Assembly (NCBI GenBank): GCA_046330395.1
Contig: JAXLSS010000001.1
Span: 283,304 to 347,303, forward strand
Source of the DNA: Ga0077560 sp046330395
GTDB lineage: Bacteria > Actinomycetota > Thermoleophilia > Miltoncostaeales > Miltoncostaeaceae
Direction of reading: 5' to 3'
DNA: 64,000 nt
Position numbers and translations under genes: made by a program
Part shown: in pieces, positions 9,253-18,692 of the stretch
Layout: each line of letters opens with the position of its first letter
How positions within the stretch are numbered: the first letter of the stretch is position 1
The notes under the pieces: model-generated
What the model saw: the letters and a program-made list of their open reading frames with translations, nothing else
What the model was told of the DNA's origin: nothing
Databases searched by the model: none

Positions 9253-10905
9253 TCAGTCGTCGCCGTGGTCCCGGTGGTGGTGACCGGAGCAGTCCCCGCC
9301 GCCGTCCTCCCGCTTCTGCGGCGGGTCGCCGCCCTTGGCGCCGCCATCGCCCGCACCCGGCTTGGTGGGGGGTGGCCCGGTGGTCTTGGGGTTGCCGGGC
9401 GGGGTGGGCGTCTGGGGCGTGCCGGGCTGGCCCGACCCGCCGGGCACCGGGCGCGTGGGCGGGCTGCCCGCCGCGGTGGCGCCGCCGCCCTGGGGTGTGG
9501 AGGTGACGGTTCCATCGGGCGGTGTGGCCACCACCGGCGGTGCCGGCTGGGTGGTCACGGGCGCCGCCGCCGTGGCCGCGGAGGCCACCATGGTGGGCTG
9601 CGGGCCCGCCACGGGCGGGTCCACCGGCGTGGACATGGCCTGGGGGGTGATGGCGCGCGGCGGAACCACCGAGCGGCCGTGCCGCGAGGAGACCACCACA
9701 CGGGTTGCGCGGGGCGCGGAGTGCCGCGAGCGCGGCGCGGTGTGCACGCGCACGGTGGGCGCCGGCGCCGGGGCGGAGTGCCGGGGCACGGCCGCCGACG
9801 CGGTGACCACCACCACGGTGCGTGCCCGCACGGGGCGCGCGGGGGTGGTGCGCTGCGCGACGGGCGTGGTGCGGCGCACCGGCGGCAGGGCCGGCGGGTG
9901 GTGCGGTGCACCGGCCAGCGTCATGGTGGAGGCCACGGGCGTGACGCCGTGCTGCACATCGCCGCTGGCGACCATCCCGGGCAGGGCGATCACGCCGGTC
10001 ACGGCGAGGGCGCCCAGCATCACCGCGCTCTGGGTGCCGGCCCCCGCCAGCAGCCCCGATCCGCCGCCGGCCACCAGCGCCGCCTCCCGGCCCGCGGTGA
10101 TGACGCCGTGGCCCGCCAGGCCCTTCCACAGCCGCGCCAGGCCCGCGGCGGGAAGCGCCGGGAACAGGGCGGCCAGCCGGTTGGGGCGCTCGCGCAGGCC
10201 GTCGCGGAACGCCGCGCAGGCGGCGCACTCGTCCAGGTGGGTGCGCATGCGGCGGGACCGCAGGGTGCGGCCGTCCTGGCCGCTGATGCACTCACGCACG
10301 GCGGCGCAGTCCAGGTCGCGGCCCGCGTTGCGTTCCAGCAGGGTCTCGCGAGCCTCGAAGATGAGGCGCTTGGCGCTCTCCGGCGAGGTGTTGAGGGTGT
10401 CGCCGATCTCCTTGTGGCTGAGCCCGTTGAGCTCGCGCAGCAGCAGGGCGGAGCGGTGCGGCTCGTCCAGGTTCATGAGGTCGCGCCGCAGGTCGCGCAT
10501 GCGCTCCCGCAGCTCGTGACCGTCGCCGGGGTCGTCGCCGGTGGGTTCCGCCCCCGCGGTGAGGGTGGCCCAGTCGGGGCGCCCCCTGATGATGTCGATG
10601 CACACGTTGCGCGCCACCCGGAACAGCCAGGGGCGCAGCACCACCGGGCGCTCCAGCGTGCTGAGGGCCTGGTACGCGCGCAGCATGGTGGTCTGCAGCG
10701 CCTCCTCGGCGTCCTGCGCGTGACCCGTGATGCCGCGGCAGAAGCGGTGCAGGGGGTCGCTGTAGCGCAGCACGATCTGCTCGAAGGCACGGGAGTCGCC
10801 CCGGGCCACCATGCGCACCAGCCATTCGTCGGGCGCGCCCGCGACGCCGACGAACGGTAGAACCGCCGGCGCGTGGTTGGGCCGTTCGATCAGCGTGGCT
10901 GACAA
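9253..10905 (-). CDS. ECF-type sigma factor with fused zinc-finger anti-sigma-like domain, TM segment and Pro/Thr-rich tail
   Basis: A group-IV sigma factor with a long extension. Sigma region 2 (FEQIVLRYSDPLHRFCRG, then AEEALQTTMLRAYQAL) and region 4 (LLLRELNGLSHKEIGDTLN, LIFEARETL) fill about the first 190 residues. Next comes a ZAS-type zinc finger (HLDECAACAAF, HxxxCxxC), the fold normally found in separate anti-sigma factors. Then follow a hydrophobic segment around SAVMLGALAVTGVIALPGM and about 200 residues rich in Pro, Thr, Ser and Arg, presumably outside the membrane. Sigma and membrane-anchored inhibitor would thus be one polypeptide. Start chosen at TTG 10905 behind GGGAGC; GTG 10980 would add 25 residues. 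It is a single gene behind the kgd promoter region with no partner gene of its own. Confidence 0.8.
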   Translation of the reverse strand: MSATLIERPNHAPAVLPFVGVAGAPDEWLVRMVARGDSRAFEQIVLRYSDPLHRFCRGITGHAQDAEEALQTTMLRAYQALSTLERPVVLRPWLFRVARNVCIDIIRGRPDWATLTAGAEPTGDDPGDGHELRERMRDLRRDLMNLDEPHRSALLLRELNGLSHKEIGDTLNTSPESAKRLIFEARETLLERNAGRDLDCAAVRECISGQDGRTLRSRRMRTHLDECAACAAFRDGLRERPNRLAALFPALPAAGLARLWKGLAGHGVITAGREAALVAGGGSGLLAGAGTQSAVMLGALAVTGVIALPGMVASGDVQHGVTPVASTMTLAGAPHHPPALPPVRRTTPVAQRTTPARPVRARTVVVVTASAAVPRHSAPAPAPTVRVHTAPRSRHSAPRATRVVVSSRHGRSVVPPRAITPQAMSTPVDPPVAGPQPTMVASAATAAAPVTTQPAPPVVATPPDGTVTSTPQGGGATAAGSPPTRPVPGGSGQPGTPQTPTPPGNPKTTGPPPTKPGAGDGGAKGGDPPQKREDGGGDCSGHHHRDHGDD

Positions 10906-11067
10906 GGGGTGCTCCCTGGGACTCGCTCCATGCGCGGGGGTGCACCGGAGACCTCCGGAACTGTACCCCCTCACCGTCACATCGAGAATATGACGATGTT
11001 GCAGTTTCTGTGAGACGACAACCGCCGCTGAGAGGTGCGTTGCACCACAAATCGGCGGAGCGGCGTG

Positions 11068-12069
11068 TCAGTCGATCCCGGCGCGCATCTTGAGGGGGAC
11101 CCCGACGCTGCGGGCCACCGCGGCGCGGTCGCCGTAGCGCACCGCCCAGCGGGCCTCGTCGGCGTCCAGACCGGCTTCGGTGAGCCGCTGCTCCAGGCTG
11201 CGCTCGCCCTGGGCGCGGAAGAACAGCACGCCCACGGCGCCGAAGGCCAGCACGCAGTGGGTCAGCATCATCACGGTGCCCGCGTAGCCCTGGTCCTCCA
11301 GCGGTGTCAGCCCCCAGGCCTTGGCCGCGGCGGCGTGGGCGGGGTAGAAGGCGGTGCCCGAGAACCAGAAGATGTTGGCCAGGGTGACGCCCACCAGCCA
11401 CACACCCACCATGTACACGGCCTTGGCGCCCGTGCCGAACCACGTCGGCGCCGGCGTGATGCGTTCGGTGATGGGCACCCACAGGAGCGCCCCGAAGGCG
11501 AAGAAGCCCACCTGCTGGGCGATCCACCAGATCTGGTGCAGCAGCACCTGGTGGTGCACGGCCGGTGCCAGCCAGGTGGCCGTGCTGATCACCCACAGGG
11601 CGAACGCCGGGCCGGGGGTGAGGATGACGTGCCAGGCCCGCCTGGGGGCCGCGCCGGGCGCCGCCTTCGGCAGGGCCAGCAGGGCCAGGAGAGGGGCCAC
11701 GCCGCCCATCGCCACGTGCTGCACCATGTGCCCGGTGAGCAGGCCCCCCTGGGCCAGCCCGGCCACCGGTGAGCACACCGCCGCCAGCAGCAGCGCCGCG
11801 CACGCCACGGCCCACCAGCGGCCGCCGGGTCGTGCCCGGATGAGCAGCCAGGCCAGCAGCACGGCGATGAGGGCCGTCTCCACGGGCGGGATGGCCCAGA
11901 GGCGCCACCACTCCGACAGCGCCACCTCGTGCGCCGCCTGGTCGTAGCCGGTGCGGCTGCTGAAGGTGCCGCCGGTGAGCACGGTCAGCGCGATGGCCAG
12001 GGCCAGCGCGGCCGCGCCGATCAGCAGCGGCAGGGGCCGGAAGCGGGTTCTGGGCGAGGGGACGGACAC
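11068..12069 (-). CDS. ctaG: cytochrome c oxidase assembly factor CtaG (Caa3_CtaG family)
   Basis: Integral membrane protein of 333 residues with about seven TM helices, of the Caa3_CtaG family linked to copper insertion into heme-copper oxidases. Diagnostic segments are SPVAGLAQGGLLTGHMVQHVAMGGVAPLLALL (His pair in the TM region), WLAPAVHHQVLLHQIWW, and LEDQGYAGTVMMLTHC near the end. The C-terminus is soluble and ends in an Asp residue. No oxidase subunits lie nearby; the gene is divergent from a molybdoenzyme operon across about 120 bases. Start ATG 12069. The copper genes at 50-54 kb are a plausible functional partner, but nothing in the sequence links them directly. Confidence 0.9.
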   Translation of the reverse strand: MSVPSPRTRFRPLPLLIGAAALALAIALTVLTGGTFSSRTGYDQAAHEVALSEWWRLWAIPPVETALIAVLLAWLLIRARPGGRWWAVACAALLLAAVCSPVAGLAQGGLLTGHMVQHVAMGGVAPLLALLALPKAAPGAAPRRAWHVILTPGPAFALWVISTATWLAPAVHHQVLLHQIWWIAQQVGFFAFGALLWVPITERITPAPTWFGTGAKAVYMVGVWLVGVTLANIFWFSGTAFYPAHAAAAKAWGLTPLEDQGYAGTVMMLTHCVLAFGAVGVLFFRAQGERSLEQRLTEAGLDADEARWAVRYGDRAAVARSVGVPLKMRAGID

Positions 12070-12189
12070 GGCGCGAGCGTAGCGGCCCCCGGGCCCCGGC
12101 GGCGAGCCGGACGGGGTGACGGGACGTTCGGCCCGCCGGGGTGCCCGCCCGTAAGGCTCCCGTCACATCCCCGGGGTACCGTGGCCCCC

Positions 12190-12891
12190 ATGGACGATCC
12201 CCGTCAGCCCCTGCCGAACCCCGGCGCGGGTCTGCGCATCGGCCGGGCGGCGTTCCTGGGCACCGTCGCGGCGGGCGTGGCCGGCATCGCGCTGGGCCCC
12301 AGGCTGAGCCGGATGCTGGGGAGCGGTCCCACCGGGTTGCTGGGCGACCTCAGCGCGTTCACAGGCGGCGGCTGGCGCATCTACGCCATCGAGTCGCCCC
12401 TGCCGCGCTTCGACCCCGTCGCCTACCGCCTGCGTGTGCACGGCGAGGTGGCGCACCCGCTGGAGCTGGACTGGCAGGCGGTGCAGGGCCTGCCCGCGGT
12501 GAACCAGGTGTCCACCTTCCACTGCGTCACGGGCTGGACCGTGGACGGCGTGCGCTGGCACGGCGTGCGCGGAACCGCCCTGATGGACATGGTCAAACCC
12601 ACCGCACGGGCCCGGTACGTCACCTTCCGCTCCCTGGAGCGCTCGTACGTGGACCAGCTCACCATCGACCAATTCGCCCTGCCGGACGTGATGCTGGCCA
12701 CCCTGATGAACGACGCGCCCATCTCGCGCGACCACGGCGCGCCACTGCGCCTGGTGATCCCGCGCATGTACGGCTACAAGGGCGTCAAGTGGGTGGACGA
12801 GATCCGGTTCGACGCCACCCCCAGCCCGGGCTACTGGGAGCAGAACGGGTACGACGTGGATGCCTGGGTGGGGCATTCCAACGGCCTGTGA
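12190..12891 (+). CDS. molybdopterin-dependent oxidoreductase, sulfite oxidase family
   Basis: Predicted molybdoenzyme of the sulfite oxidase/MsrP fold, 233 residues. An N-terminal hydrophobic stretch (FLGTVAAGVAGIALG) suggests export or anchoring; the preceding RIGR is not a canonical twin-arginine motif. The Mo-ligating cysteine lies in STFHCVTGW, followed by WHGVRGTALMDM and the conserved DHGAPLRLVIPRMYGYKGVKWV, typical of the family's Moco domain. It lacks the dimerisation domain of true sulfite oxidases. GTG of the next gene overlaps its TGA, so it is coupled to a cytochrome b, as MsrP is to MsrQ, although this cytochrome is of another type. Substrate unknown (sulfite, methionine sulfoxide or another oxyanion). 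Start ATG 12190. Confidence 0.88.
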   Translation: MDDPRQPLPNPGAGLRIGRAAFLGTVAAGVAGIALGPRLSRMLGSGPTGLLGDLSAFTGGGWRIYAIESPLPRFDPVAYRLRVHGEVAHPLELDWQAVQGLPAVNQVSTFHCVTGWTVDGVRWHGVRGTALMDMVKPTARARYVTFRSLERSYVDQLTIDQFALPDVMLATLMNDAPISRDHGAPLRLVIPRMYGYKGVKWVDEIRFDATPSPGYWEQNGYDVDAWVGHSNGL

Positions 12892-13604
12892 GCGGCCCCG
12901 GCCCACGCGTGCTGCGGTTCACGGCCGCCGAACGGCTGCTGCACTGGCTGATGGCGGTGGCCTTCTTCGTGCTGCTGGGCTCCGGCCTGGCGATGATGCA
13001 GCCGGCCCTGGCCGACCTGGTGGCGCGCCCGGTGGCCAAGGCGTGGCACCTCTACGCCGCCGTGGTGCTGCTGGGCGGCACCGCGGGGGTGTTCCTGTCA
13101 CACGCGGGTCGCCTGGTGGCCAACCTGCGCGAGCTGGAGGTGCTCACGCCCGACGACGTGCGGTGGCTTCGGGGTGCCCCGCGCCGCATCGTCGGTGGTG
13201 GGTCCGCACCCCCGCAGGGACGCTTCAACGCGGGTCAGAAGCTCAACACCGCCTTCGTGCTGGGCCTGCTGGCGGTGTCGTACATCACGGGCACCCTGAT
13301 GTGGCTGGGCGAGCGGGACACCACGTTCCGTTTCGGCGGCACGTTCATGGTGCACGACTGGACCATGTGGTTCCTGGTGCTGCTGGTGGCAGGTCATCTC
13401 TACATGGCCCTGGTGAACCCCGCCACGCGGCCGGCGCTGCCCGGCATCGTGACCGGGAGGGTGGACCGGGAATGGGCGCGCCGTCACCACCGCCTTTGGG
13501 TGGACGCGATGGAGGGCACCACGGCTGATGGTGCACAGCGACCCCCCGGTGACGCCCATGACAGGATCCCCGTCCATGAGCACTCACCACCCGGAGACGG
13601 CTGA
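12888..13604 (+). CDS. cytochrome b561 / formate dehydrogenase gamma-type membrane subunit
   Basis: Four-helix diheme cytochrome b, 238 residues, likely exchanging electrons between quinones and the upstream molybdoenzyme. It opens with RVLRFTAAERLLHWLMAVAFF, the family's first heme-ligand His in helix 1. Further His ligands fit KAWHLYAAVVLLGG, MVHDWTMWFLVLLVAGHLYMAL. The segment FNAGQKLNTAFVLGLLAVSYITG is the hallmark of FdnI/FdoI-like proteins. Start GTG 12888 overlaps the molybdoenzyme stop. Its 3' end overlaps the MFS gene start by about 29 bases. The two-gene unit resembles actinobacterial 'molybdopterin oxidoreductase plus cytochrome b' pairs of unknown substrate. Confidence 0.88.
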   Translation: MSGPGPRVLRFTAAERLLHWLMAVAFFVLLGSGLAMMQPALADLVARPVAKAWHLYAAVVLLGGTAGVFLSHAGRLVANLRELEVLTPDDVRWLRGAPRRIVGGGSAPPQGRFNAGQKLNTAFVLGLLAVSYITGTLMWLGERDTTFRFGGTFMVHDWTMWFLVLLVAGHLYMALVNPATRPALPGIVTGRVDREWARRHHRLWVDAMEGTTADGAQRPPGDAHDRIPVHEHSPPGDG

Positions 13605-14972
13605 CGAGCGGCGCTGGCTGATCCTGGGCGTGGTGTCCCTGGCCGTCTTCATGGCGGTGATGGACATCAGCATCGTCAACATCTCGCTGCCGTCCATCAC
13701 GCGGGACCTCCACACCCAGTTCGCCACCGCCACCTGGGTGCTGAACGCCTACAACCTCACCTTCGGCGTGCTGCTGGTCACCGCGGGCCGCCTGGCCGAC
13801 GTGATGGGCCGCCGCCTGTGGCTGCTGGGCGGCATCGCGCTGTTCGGGGTGTCCTCCGCGGCGTGCGCGGTGGCGGGCAGCATCGGCCAGCTCATCCTGT
13901 TCCGCGTGCTGCAGGCCGCGGGGGCGGCGGTGATGCTGCCGGTGGCGCTGGCCGTGGTGGTGCTGGCCTTCCCGCCGCAGCAGCGCGGCACGGCCGTGGG
14001 GGTGTGGGGTGCCGTGGCGGCGGGCGCCGCGGCCGCCGGGTCGCCCCTGGGCGGCATGCTCACCGACCTGGCGTCCTGGCACTGGATCTTCTGGGTGAAC
14101 GTGCCGGTGTGCGTGGCCGCCATCGTGCTGGCCTGGCGGCTGGTGCCGGAGTCGCGCGACCCCACCGCCACGGGCGCCATCGACTGGGCGGGCATCACCA
14201 CGCTCACCGTGTCGCTGTTCGCGCTCAACCTGGCGCTGGTGCGCGGCGCAACCTGGGGATGGACCTCCGGTCGCATCCTGGGATTGTTCGCGCTGGCCGT
14301 GGTGGCGTTCGTCGGGTTCGTGGTGGCCGAGGCGCGCGTGGCGGAGCCCATCATGGACCTGCGGCTGTTCCGGGTGCCCGCGTTCGGACGGGCCTCGCTG
14401 GCCATCTTCCTGCTGGGCCTGGCCCTGCTGGGCGCCACCTACGGCCTGGCGATCCTGCTGCAGGAGGTGTGGCGGCTGTCGCCGCTGCGCGCCTCCTTCG
14501 CCGTGCTGCCGTTCTCGCTGTTCGCGTTCTTCGCCGGGCCCATCGCCGGGCGGATGTCCGACCGGATCGGGGTGCGCGTGATCGCCGCGCCCGCGCTGGC
14601 CCTGTTCGGCGTGGCCACCACGCTGCTGGTGACGCTGGGGTCGCACCATGACGTCACCCGCGTGGTGGTGCTGTGCGCCCTGGCCGGGATCGGCCTGGGC
14701 GGGTCGTTCCCACGCTGGTGGGTGGCGCCATGGCCACCGTGGAGCGCCACCGGGCCGGGGTGGCCAGCGGCGTGGTCAACGTGGTGCGCCAGATCGGCTT
14801 CGTGGTGGGGGTGGCCCTGGTGGAGGCCACCGTGCAGTCACAGGCGGGCGCGGGGCTGACCGCCGGGGACTTCCACGCCGCCTTCCTGGTGTGCGGCCTG
14901 TGCGGCCTTGCCGCGTCGGTGGTGGCGCTGGCCATCCCCCGCACGGAGCATCAGATGGCGGGTCCCGGCTGA
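13576..14972 (+). CDS. MFS transporter, EmrB/QacA (DHA2) family, one frameshift
   Basis: Drug:proton antiporter-like exporter, about 465 residues, with the helix count of the DHA2 family. Helix 1 carries AVMDISIVNISLPSI (motif D1); the TM2-3 loop has RLADVMGRRLWLLGG (motif A); helix 5 has AGSPLGGMLTD (motif C). The frame breaks near 14710. 'GLGGSF' continues as TLVGGAMATV in the next frame if one C is added to the CCC run, so the gene is most likely intact. Start ATG 13576 (MSTHHPE); an in-frame GTG at 13528 would extend it further into the cytochrome gene. A strong hairpin directly follows the stop. No regulator is adjacent; substrate unknown. Confidence 0.87.
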
Positions 14973-14977
14973 ACGCA

Positions 14978-15017
14978 CACGGGGCCCGGGACGCGTCACC
15001 GCGCCCCGGGCCCCGTG
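14978..15017. terminator. bidirectional hairpin terminator between MFS gene and small secreted protein
   Basis: Inverted repeat with 18-base arms (14978-14995 and 15000-15017), one mismatch, four-base TCAC loop, nearly all G/C. It sits between two convergent genes and has no long T-run on either side, as is common in high-GC genomes. Confidence 0.7.
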
Positions 15018-15041
15018 GCCTCTCCTGAACGGGTCAGGTGC

Positions 15042-15257
15042 CTACCAGGACACCTTCATGGTCGTCATGGGCGGCTTCAGCGGCGCGGGCTGGGCCACCA
15101 CCGTGAGGCTGCTCGTGGTGTCCGCCGTCGTGGTCAGCGACGTGTAGGTGGACGCGCTGGCGTTGCCGGCCGCCAGGGCCAGGGCGGCCACTGCGATGGC
15201 TGAGGCGAGGATGCGGCGCTTGCGAAGCTGCGGCTTGCCCGGCGTGGGTGCGTTCAT
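15042..15257 (-). CDS. small secreted protein of unknown function
   Basis: A 71-residue protein with a clear Sec signal peptide: basic start (RKRRILAS), hydrophobic core AIAVAALALAAG, and an Ala-x-Ala site after NASA. The mature part would be only about 35-40 residues, rich in Thr, Ser and Pro, ending KVSW. I do not recognise a family. Support comes from the signal peptide, the ATG start, and the position between a strong terminator and its own upstream gap. Convergent with the MFS gene. Confidence 0.6.
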   Translation of the reverse strand: MNAPTPGKPQLRKRRILASAIAVAALALAAGNASASTYTSLTTTADTTSSLTVVAQPAPLKPPMTTMKVSW

Positions 15258-15353
15258 GACGACGGCTCCTGGGGAAAGAACGAGACACCCTGAATGTCGG
15301 CGGGGCGCCGGAACCTCCGCATGGGCACATCCTCCACACCCTGCCCGTGGGGC

Positions 15354-15701
15354 TCAGAGGTGCAGGCCCACCCGCCGCGCCACCCACACCCAGCCCACGT
15401 AGGCCGCCACGGTCACGGCGCACGCCGTGGCCAGCGCCACAGCGAACGGCAGGCCGGCCCGCAGGCCCACCGGCAGCGCCACGAAGAACGCCAGCGAGGG
15501 CAGGATCACCCACAGGATCGACCAGGACAGGTCCGACACCCGCTGGGCGTGGCGCGTGTCCAGCCACAGCCAGGTGATGGCCAGGATGGAGGTGAGCGGC
15601 AGGGAGATCAGCACGGCGCCCAGCAGGCTGGAGCGCTTTGCGGCCTCGCTGGCGGCCACCACCAGCACCCCCGAGATCACCGCCTTCAGCAGCAGGTACA
15701 C
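15354..15701 (-). CDS. DUF3147 family membrane protein
   Basis: Small four-helix inner-membrane protein, about 115 residues, function unknown. Opening VYLLLKAVISGVLVVAASEAAKR, the central LLGAVLISLPLTSILAITWLW and the ending VAAYVGWVWVARRVGL match DUF3147 proteins closely. I start at GTG 15701; GTG 15710 is equally possible and lies closer behind the stop of the VOC gene (15725). The frame extends further upstream, but only by running through the VOC gene. Same direction and near-contiguous with the VOC gene, so probably one transcript. Confidence 0.8.
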   Translation of the reverse strand: MYLLLKAVISGVLVVAASEAAKRSSLLGAVLISLPLTSILAITWLWLDTRHAQRVSDLSWSILWVILPSLAFFVALPVGLRAGLPFAVALATACAVTVAAYVGWVWVARRVGLHL

Positions 15702-15724
15702 GCCCGGCACCCTAGCCGCGGCGT

Positions 15725-16120
15725 TCACCCCGCGAACGTGGCGAACGTCCAGCGGTTGCCGTCGGGGTCGTCCACCGTGAACTCCCGCGACGGGTAGTCG
15801 CGCTGGTCGGCCAGGGCGTGCACCACCCGCGCGTCCCCGGGGAGGCGGCGGAACACCGCGTCCGGGTCGCCGGTGACCACGTGCGTCCATGCGCCGCCCG
15901 GCCGGCACGGGGTGTCGCGCTCCCCGGTGCTGGACAGCATCACCCGGCCCCCCTCGGGCCAGTCCAGCTGGCAGTGGTGGATGGCGTCCGTGCGCTCGCC
16001 CGGGATGAGGAGGTCCACCGTGAACCCCAGGGCCACCAGCCAGTCGCGCAGCCCCGGCGCGTCGTCGCTCACCAGGCTGCCCCAGGCGCTCCGCTGGTGG
16101 ACGCCGGACAACTTCAGCAT
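15725..16120 (-). CDS. VOC-fold (glyoxalase/bleomycin resistance-like) protein
   Basis: 131-residue single-module VOC protein with two beta-alpha-beta-beta-beta halves. The first half runs APGLRDWLVALGFTVDLLIP to HHCQLDWPEGGRVMLSS; the second ends REFTVDDPDGNRWTFATF, the typical C-terminal strand with the metal-site position. Such proteins (the PhnB/YdeR branch) bind or inactivate small molecules; the ligand here is unknown. Start ATG 16120 follows GAGGGG at good spacing; longer in-frame starts lie in the gap to the next gene. Confidence 0.8.
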   Translation of the reverse strand: MLKLSGVHQRSAWGSLVSDDAPGLRDWLVALGFTVDLLIPGERTDAIHHCQLDWPEGGRVMLSSTGERDTPCRPGGAWTHVVTGDPDAVFRRLPGDARVVHALADQRDYPSREFTVDDPDGNRWTFATFAG

Positions 16121-16187
16121 GAGGCCACCCCTCGATGATCGCCGTTGCGGGGAAGCTAGCCGCGCCCGGCGTCCCGCGTCCATCGGC

Positions 16188-18507
16188 TCAGGTGGGCAGC
16201 GGCACCGGCTCCTGGGTGCCGGTGGAGGTGAACCGCCGCGGCGGGCGGGGCCGGCCGATGTGGTAGCCCTGCAGCAGGTCGCAGCCCATCTCGGTGAGCG
16301 CGGTGGCCTGGTCGGGCGACTCCACGCCCTCGGCCACCACGGTGAGGCCCAGGTCGTGCGACAGGCGGATCAGGCCCGCCACCAGCGCCGCCTCCCGCGG
16401 CTGGTTCATGGCCGCCACGAACGAGCGGTCGATCTTGAGCTCGTCCACCGGCAGTTCGCGCAGGGTGGCCAGCGGACCGGAGCCGGTGCCGAAGTCGTCC
16501 AGCGACACCCGCACGCCCATGTCGCGCACCCGCTGCAGGTTGTGCAGGCCGTCGCCGGCGGCCACCAGGGCGTTCTCGGTGACCTCCACGGTGAGGCGGC
16601 GCGGATCGGCGCCATGGCGGGTGATGGCCGCCTCGATGCGCTGCGGCAGGGCCGCGTCGCGCAGGTCGAGGCTGCTGAGGTTGACCGACACCACCAGATC
16701 GGACGCGCCGTCGTCCATGCGCTCCAGGTCGGCCAGGGCCATGTCCAGCACCTGGTCGGTGAGCCGCAGCATCAGGTCGCTGTCCTCACACACCGGCAGG
16801 AAGGCCCCCGGGGCCAGCAGGCCGCGCTGCGGGTGCTTCCAGCGCACCAGCGCCTCCACCGCCATCACCCGTCCGCCGGGCGTGCCCTGGGGCTGGTAGT
16901 GCACCTCCAGCTCGCGGCCGGACATGGCGCGGCGCAGCTCGTGGCGCAGCATCAGGCGCTCCGGCCGCCGCCCATCCAGCGACGGCTCGTACACCGCCCA
17001 GCGCGCGCTGGTGCGCTTGGCGTGGTACATGGCCACGTCCGCGGCGTGCACCAGCTCGTCGGCGTCGGAACCGTGGCGCGGGCCGAACGCGATGCCGATG
17101 CTGGCGCCCACCGACACCTCGGTGTGCTCCACGTTGAAGGGCTGGTTGATGGCATCCAGCAGCCGGTTGGCCATCTCCGCCGCGGACGGGGTGCCGCCCT
17201 CCGGAAGGGCCACCGCGAACTCGTCCCCGGCCAGGCGCGCAACCAGCGTCCCGAACGTCACGCTGCCCCGCAGGCGGCCCGCCAGGTCGCGCAGCACCTG
17301 GTCGCCCACGCGGTGGCCGAACGTGTCGTTGAGGGCCTTGAACCCGTTGAGGTCGAGGATCAGCAGGGACACCGGGAACCCGTTCACCAGCAGCGAGCGC
17401 AGCCGGTCGAACAGCGCGGTGCGGTTGGGCAGCCCGGTGAGGGCGTCGTGGCGGGCGGCGTGCTCATGCCGCGCCAGGCTCAGCTCCAGCGCCGAGCGCA
17501 CGGCGTGCTGCTCGGTGACATCACGCAGCAGCACGAGGCCACCCGGTGCCGCGCCCCGCAGGCCCCCGGTGCGGGCCGACACGGTCCGGGCGGGCGTGGC
17601 GGTGCCGGCCGTGAACTCCCATGCGCCCTCGCGCTCCTCGTCGCCCCAGCCGGGCACCAGCGCATCCACGCGTGCGCCGATGGCGGCCGCGGGGGTGGTG
17701 CCCAGCATCTCGGCCGCGGCCGGGTTGAGGTCCACCACGCGCTGATGCTCGTCGATCACGATGACGCCGTCGCTCATGGACTCCAGCACGGTGTCGCGGG
17801 CCACCGGCAGCAGCCCCACGTCCACGTTGAGCTTGTGCACCCATCGGATGCCGACGGCCAGCACCAGCGCCCCGGGCACGGTGGCAGATGGGGTGAGGTC
17901 GTTGCCGCCGAAGGCGCAACTGGGTGGCGAACAGGATGAGGTTCACGGCCAGGGGCGCCGCGAAGGCCACCACGGCCACCGCGACGGCCAGGGGCCGCTG
18001 TCGTGGGATGCGCCACACGATGTGCGCGATGCCCGCCAGCGCCCAGAGGATCAGCACGTTCGACCAGAACAGGTGCAGCACCAGCAGCTCGCCCGGGCTG
18101 CCGGTCACCGGGCCGGGGCCATCCGGGATGGTGAGCTCGCGGAAGTACGGGCCCGGCGCGTGGCTGAACATGGCCAGGCCGGCGCTGGCCACCCCGGGCA
18201 CCGCCAGCATCCACGCCACCGATGCGGGCACGCGCCAAGGCCAGGCGGTGCGACTGATGATGGCGCGCCACAGCGCGTACACCGTGGTGCAGATGCACAG
18301 GAACGTCAGGCCCACCGTGGCGCGCTTGAGGTCGTGCGAGTCGCTGTTGATCTGCACGGCGTTGCTGAGGCTCCAGCCCGCCACCGCGGCGCACATCAGC
18401 GCGAGCCACCGGGCGCCGGGCTCGCCGCGCATGCGCAGCAGCATGGCGACCAGGGAGGCGGCCAGCAGCGATGTGAGACCCAGAAGGGTCGTGATGAGGG
18501 GGGTCAC
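16188..18507 (-). CDS. 7TM-PAS-GGDEF-EAL cyclic-di-GMP protein (one frameshift)
   Basis: Membrane-bound c-di-GMP enzyme of about 770 residues. N-terminal seven-TM sensor (HisKA_7TM type, PLITTLLGLTSLLAAS to NLILFATQL), then a PAS domain (LESMSDGVIVIDEHQRVVDL), a GGDEF domain with degenerate AGDEF and no RxxD inhibitory site, and a complete EAL domain. The EAL part keeps its catalytic motifs: VEALVRW, EVTENAL, DDFGTGSG, KIDRSF, EGVE. I infer mainly phosphodiesterase activity, with the GGDEF part possibly regulatory. The frame shifts near 17910 between the TM domain and the PAS linker; both sides are conserved, so a single-base error is likely. Start GTG 18507 behind GGAG. Confidence 0.87.
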
Positions 18508-18647
18508 GTCATCACTCCGGGCTCGCACAAAAGCGCGTGGCGAAGCCGTTGGCAACTGGACCGTCAGCCAGTCCTCACGCCGAACCTGCATGAAGATCAT
18601 GGTCACATCGGGCGTGCGGGTCGCCCGGGCCACGCCCTGATCGGCCT

Positions 18648-18679
18648 CGCCGGGCCCCCCGGGCAGAGGCGGCCCGGCG
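18648..18679. terminator. GC-rich hairpin terminator
   Basis: Nine-base perfect arms (18648-18656 CGCCGGGCC and 18671-18679) with a 14-base loop, placed between the stop of the MMPL gene (18693) and the start of the c-di-GMP gene, both on the minus strand. Likely ends the MMPL transcript. Confidence 0.55.
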
Positions 18680-18692
18680 GGGGGTCGCGCGG

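Noticed and set aside
9265..10860. 531-codon plus-strand frame opposite the sigma factor gene
   Set aside because: Antisense shadow with low-complexity G/H/R/A composition; the minus strand encodes clear sigma regions.
15873..17939. 688-codon plus-strand frame over the EAL gene
   Set aside because: Antisense shadow; the minus strand has all EAL and PAS motifs.
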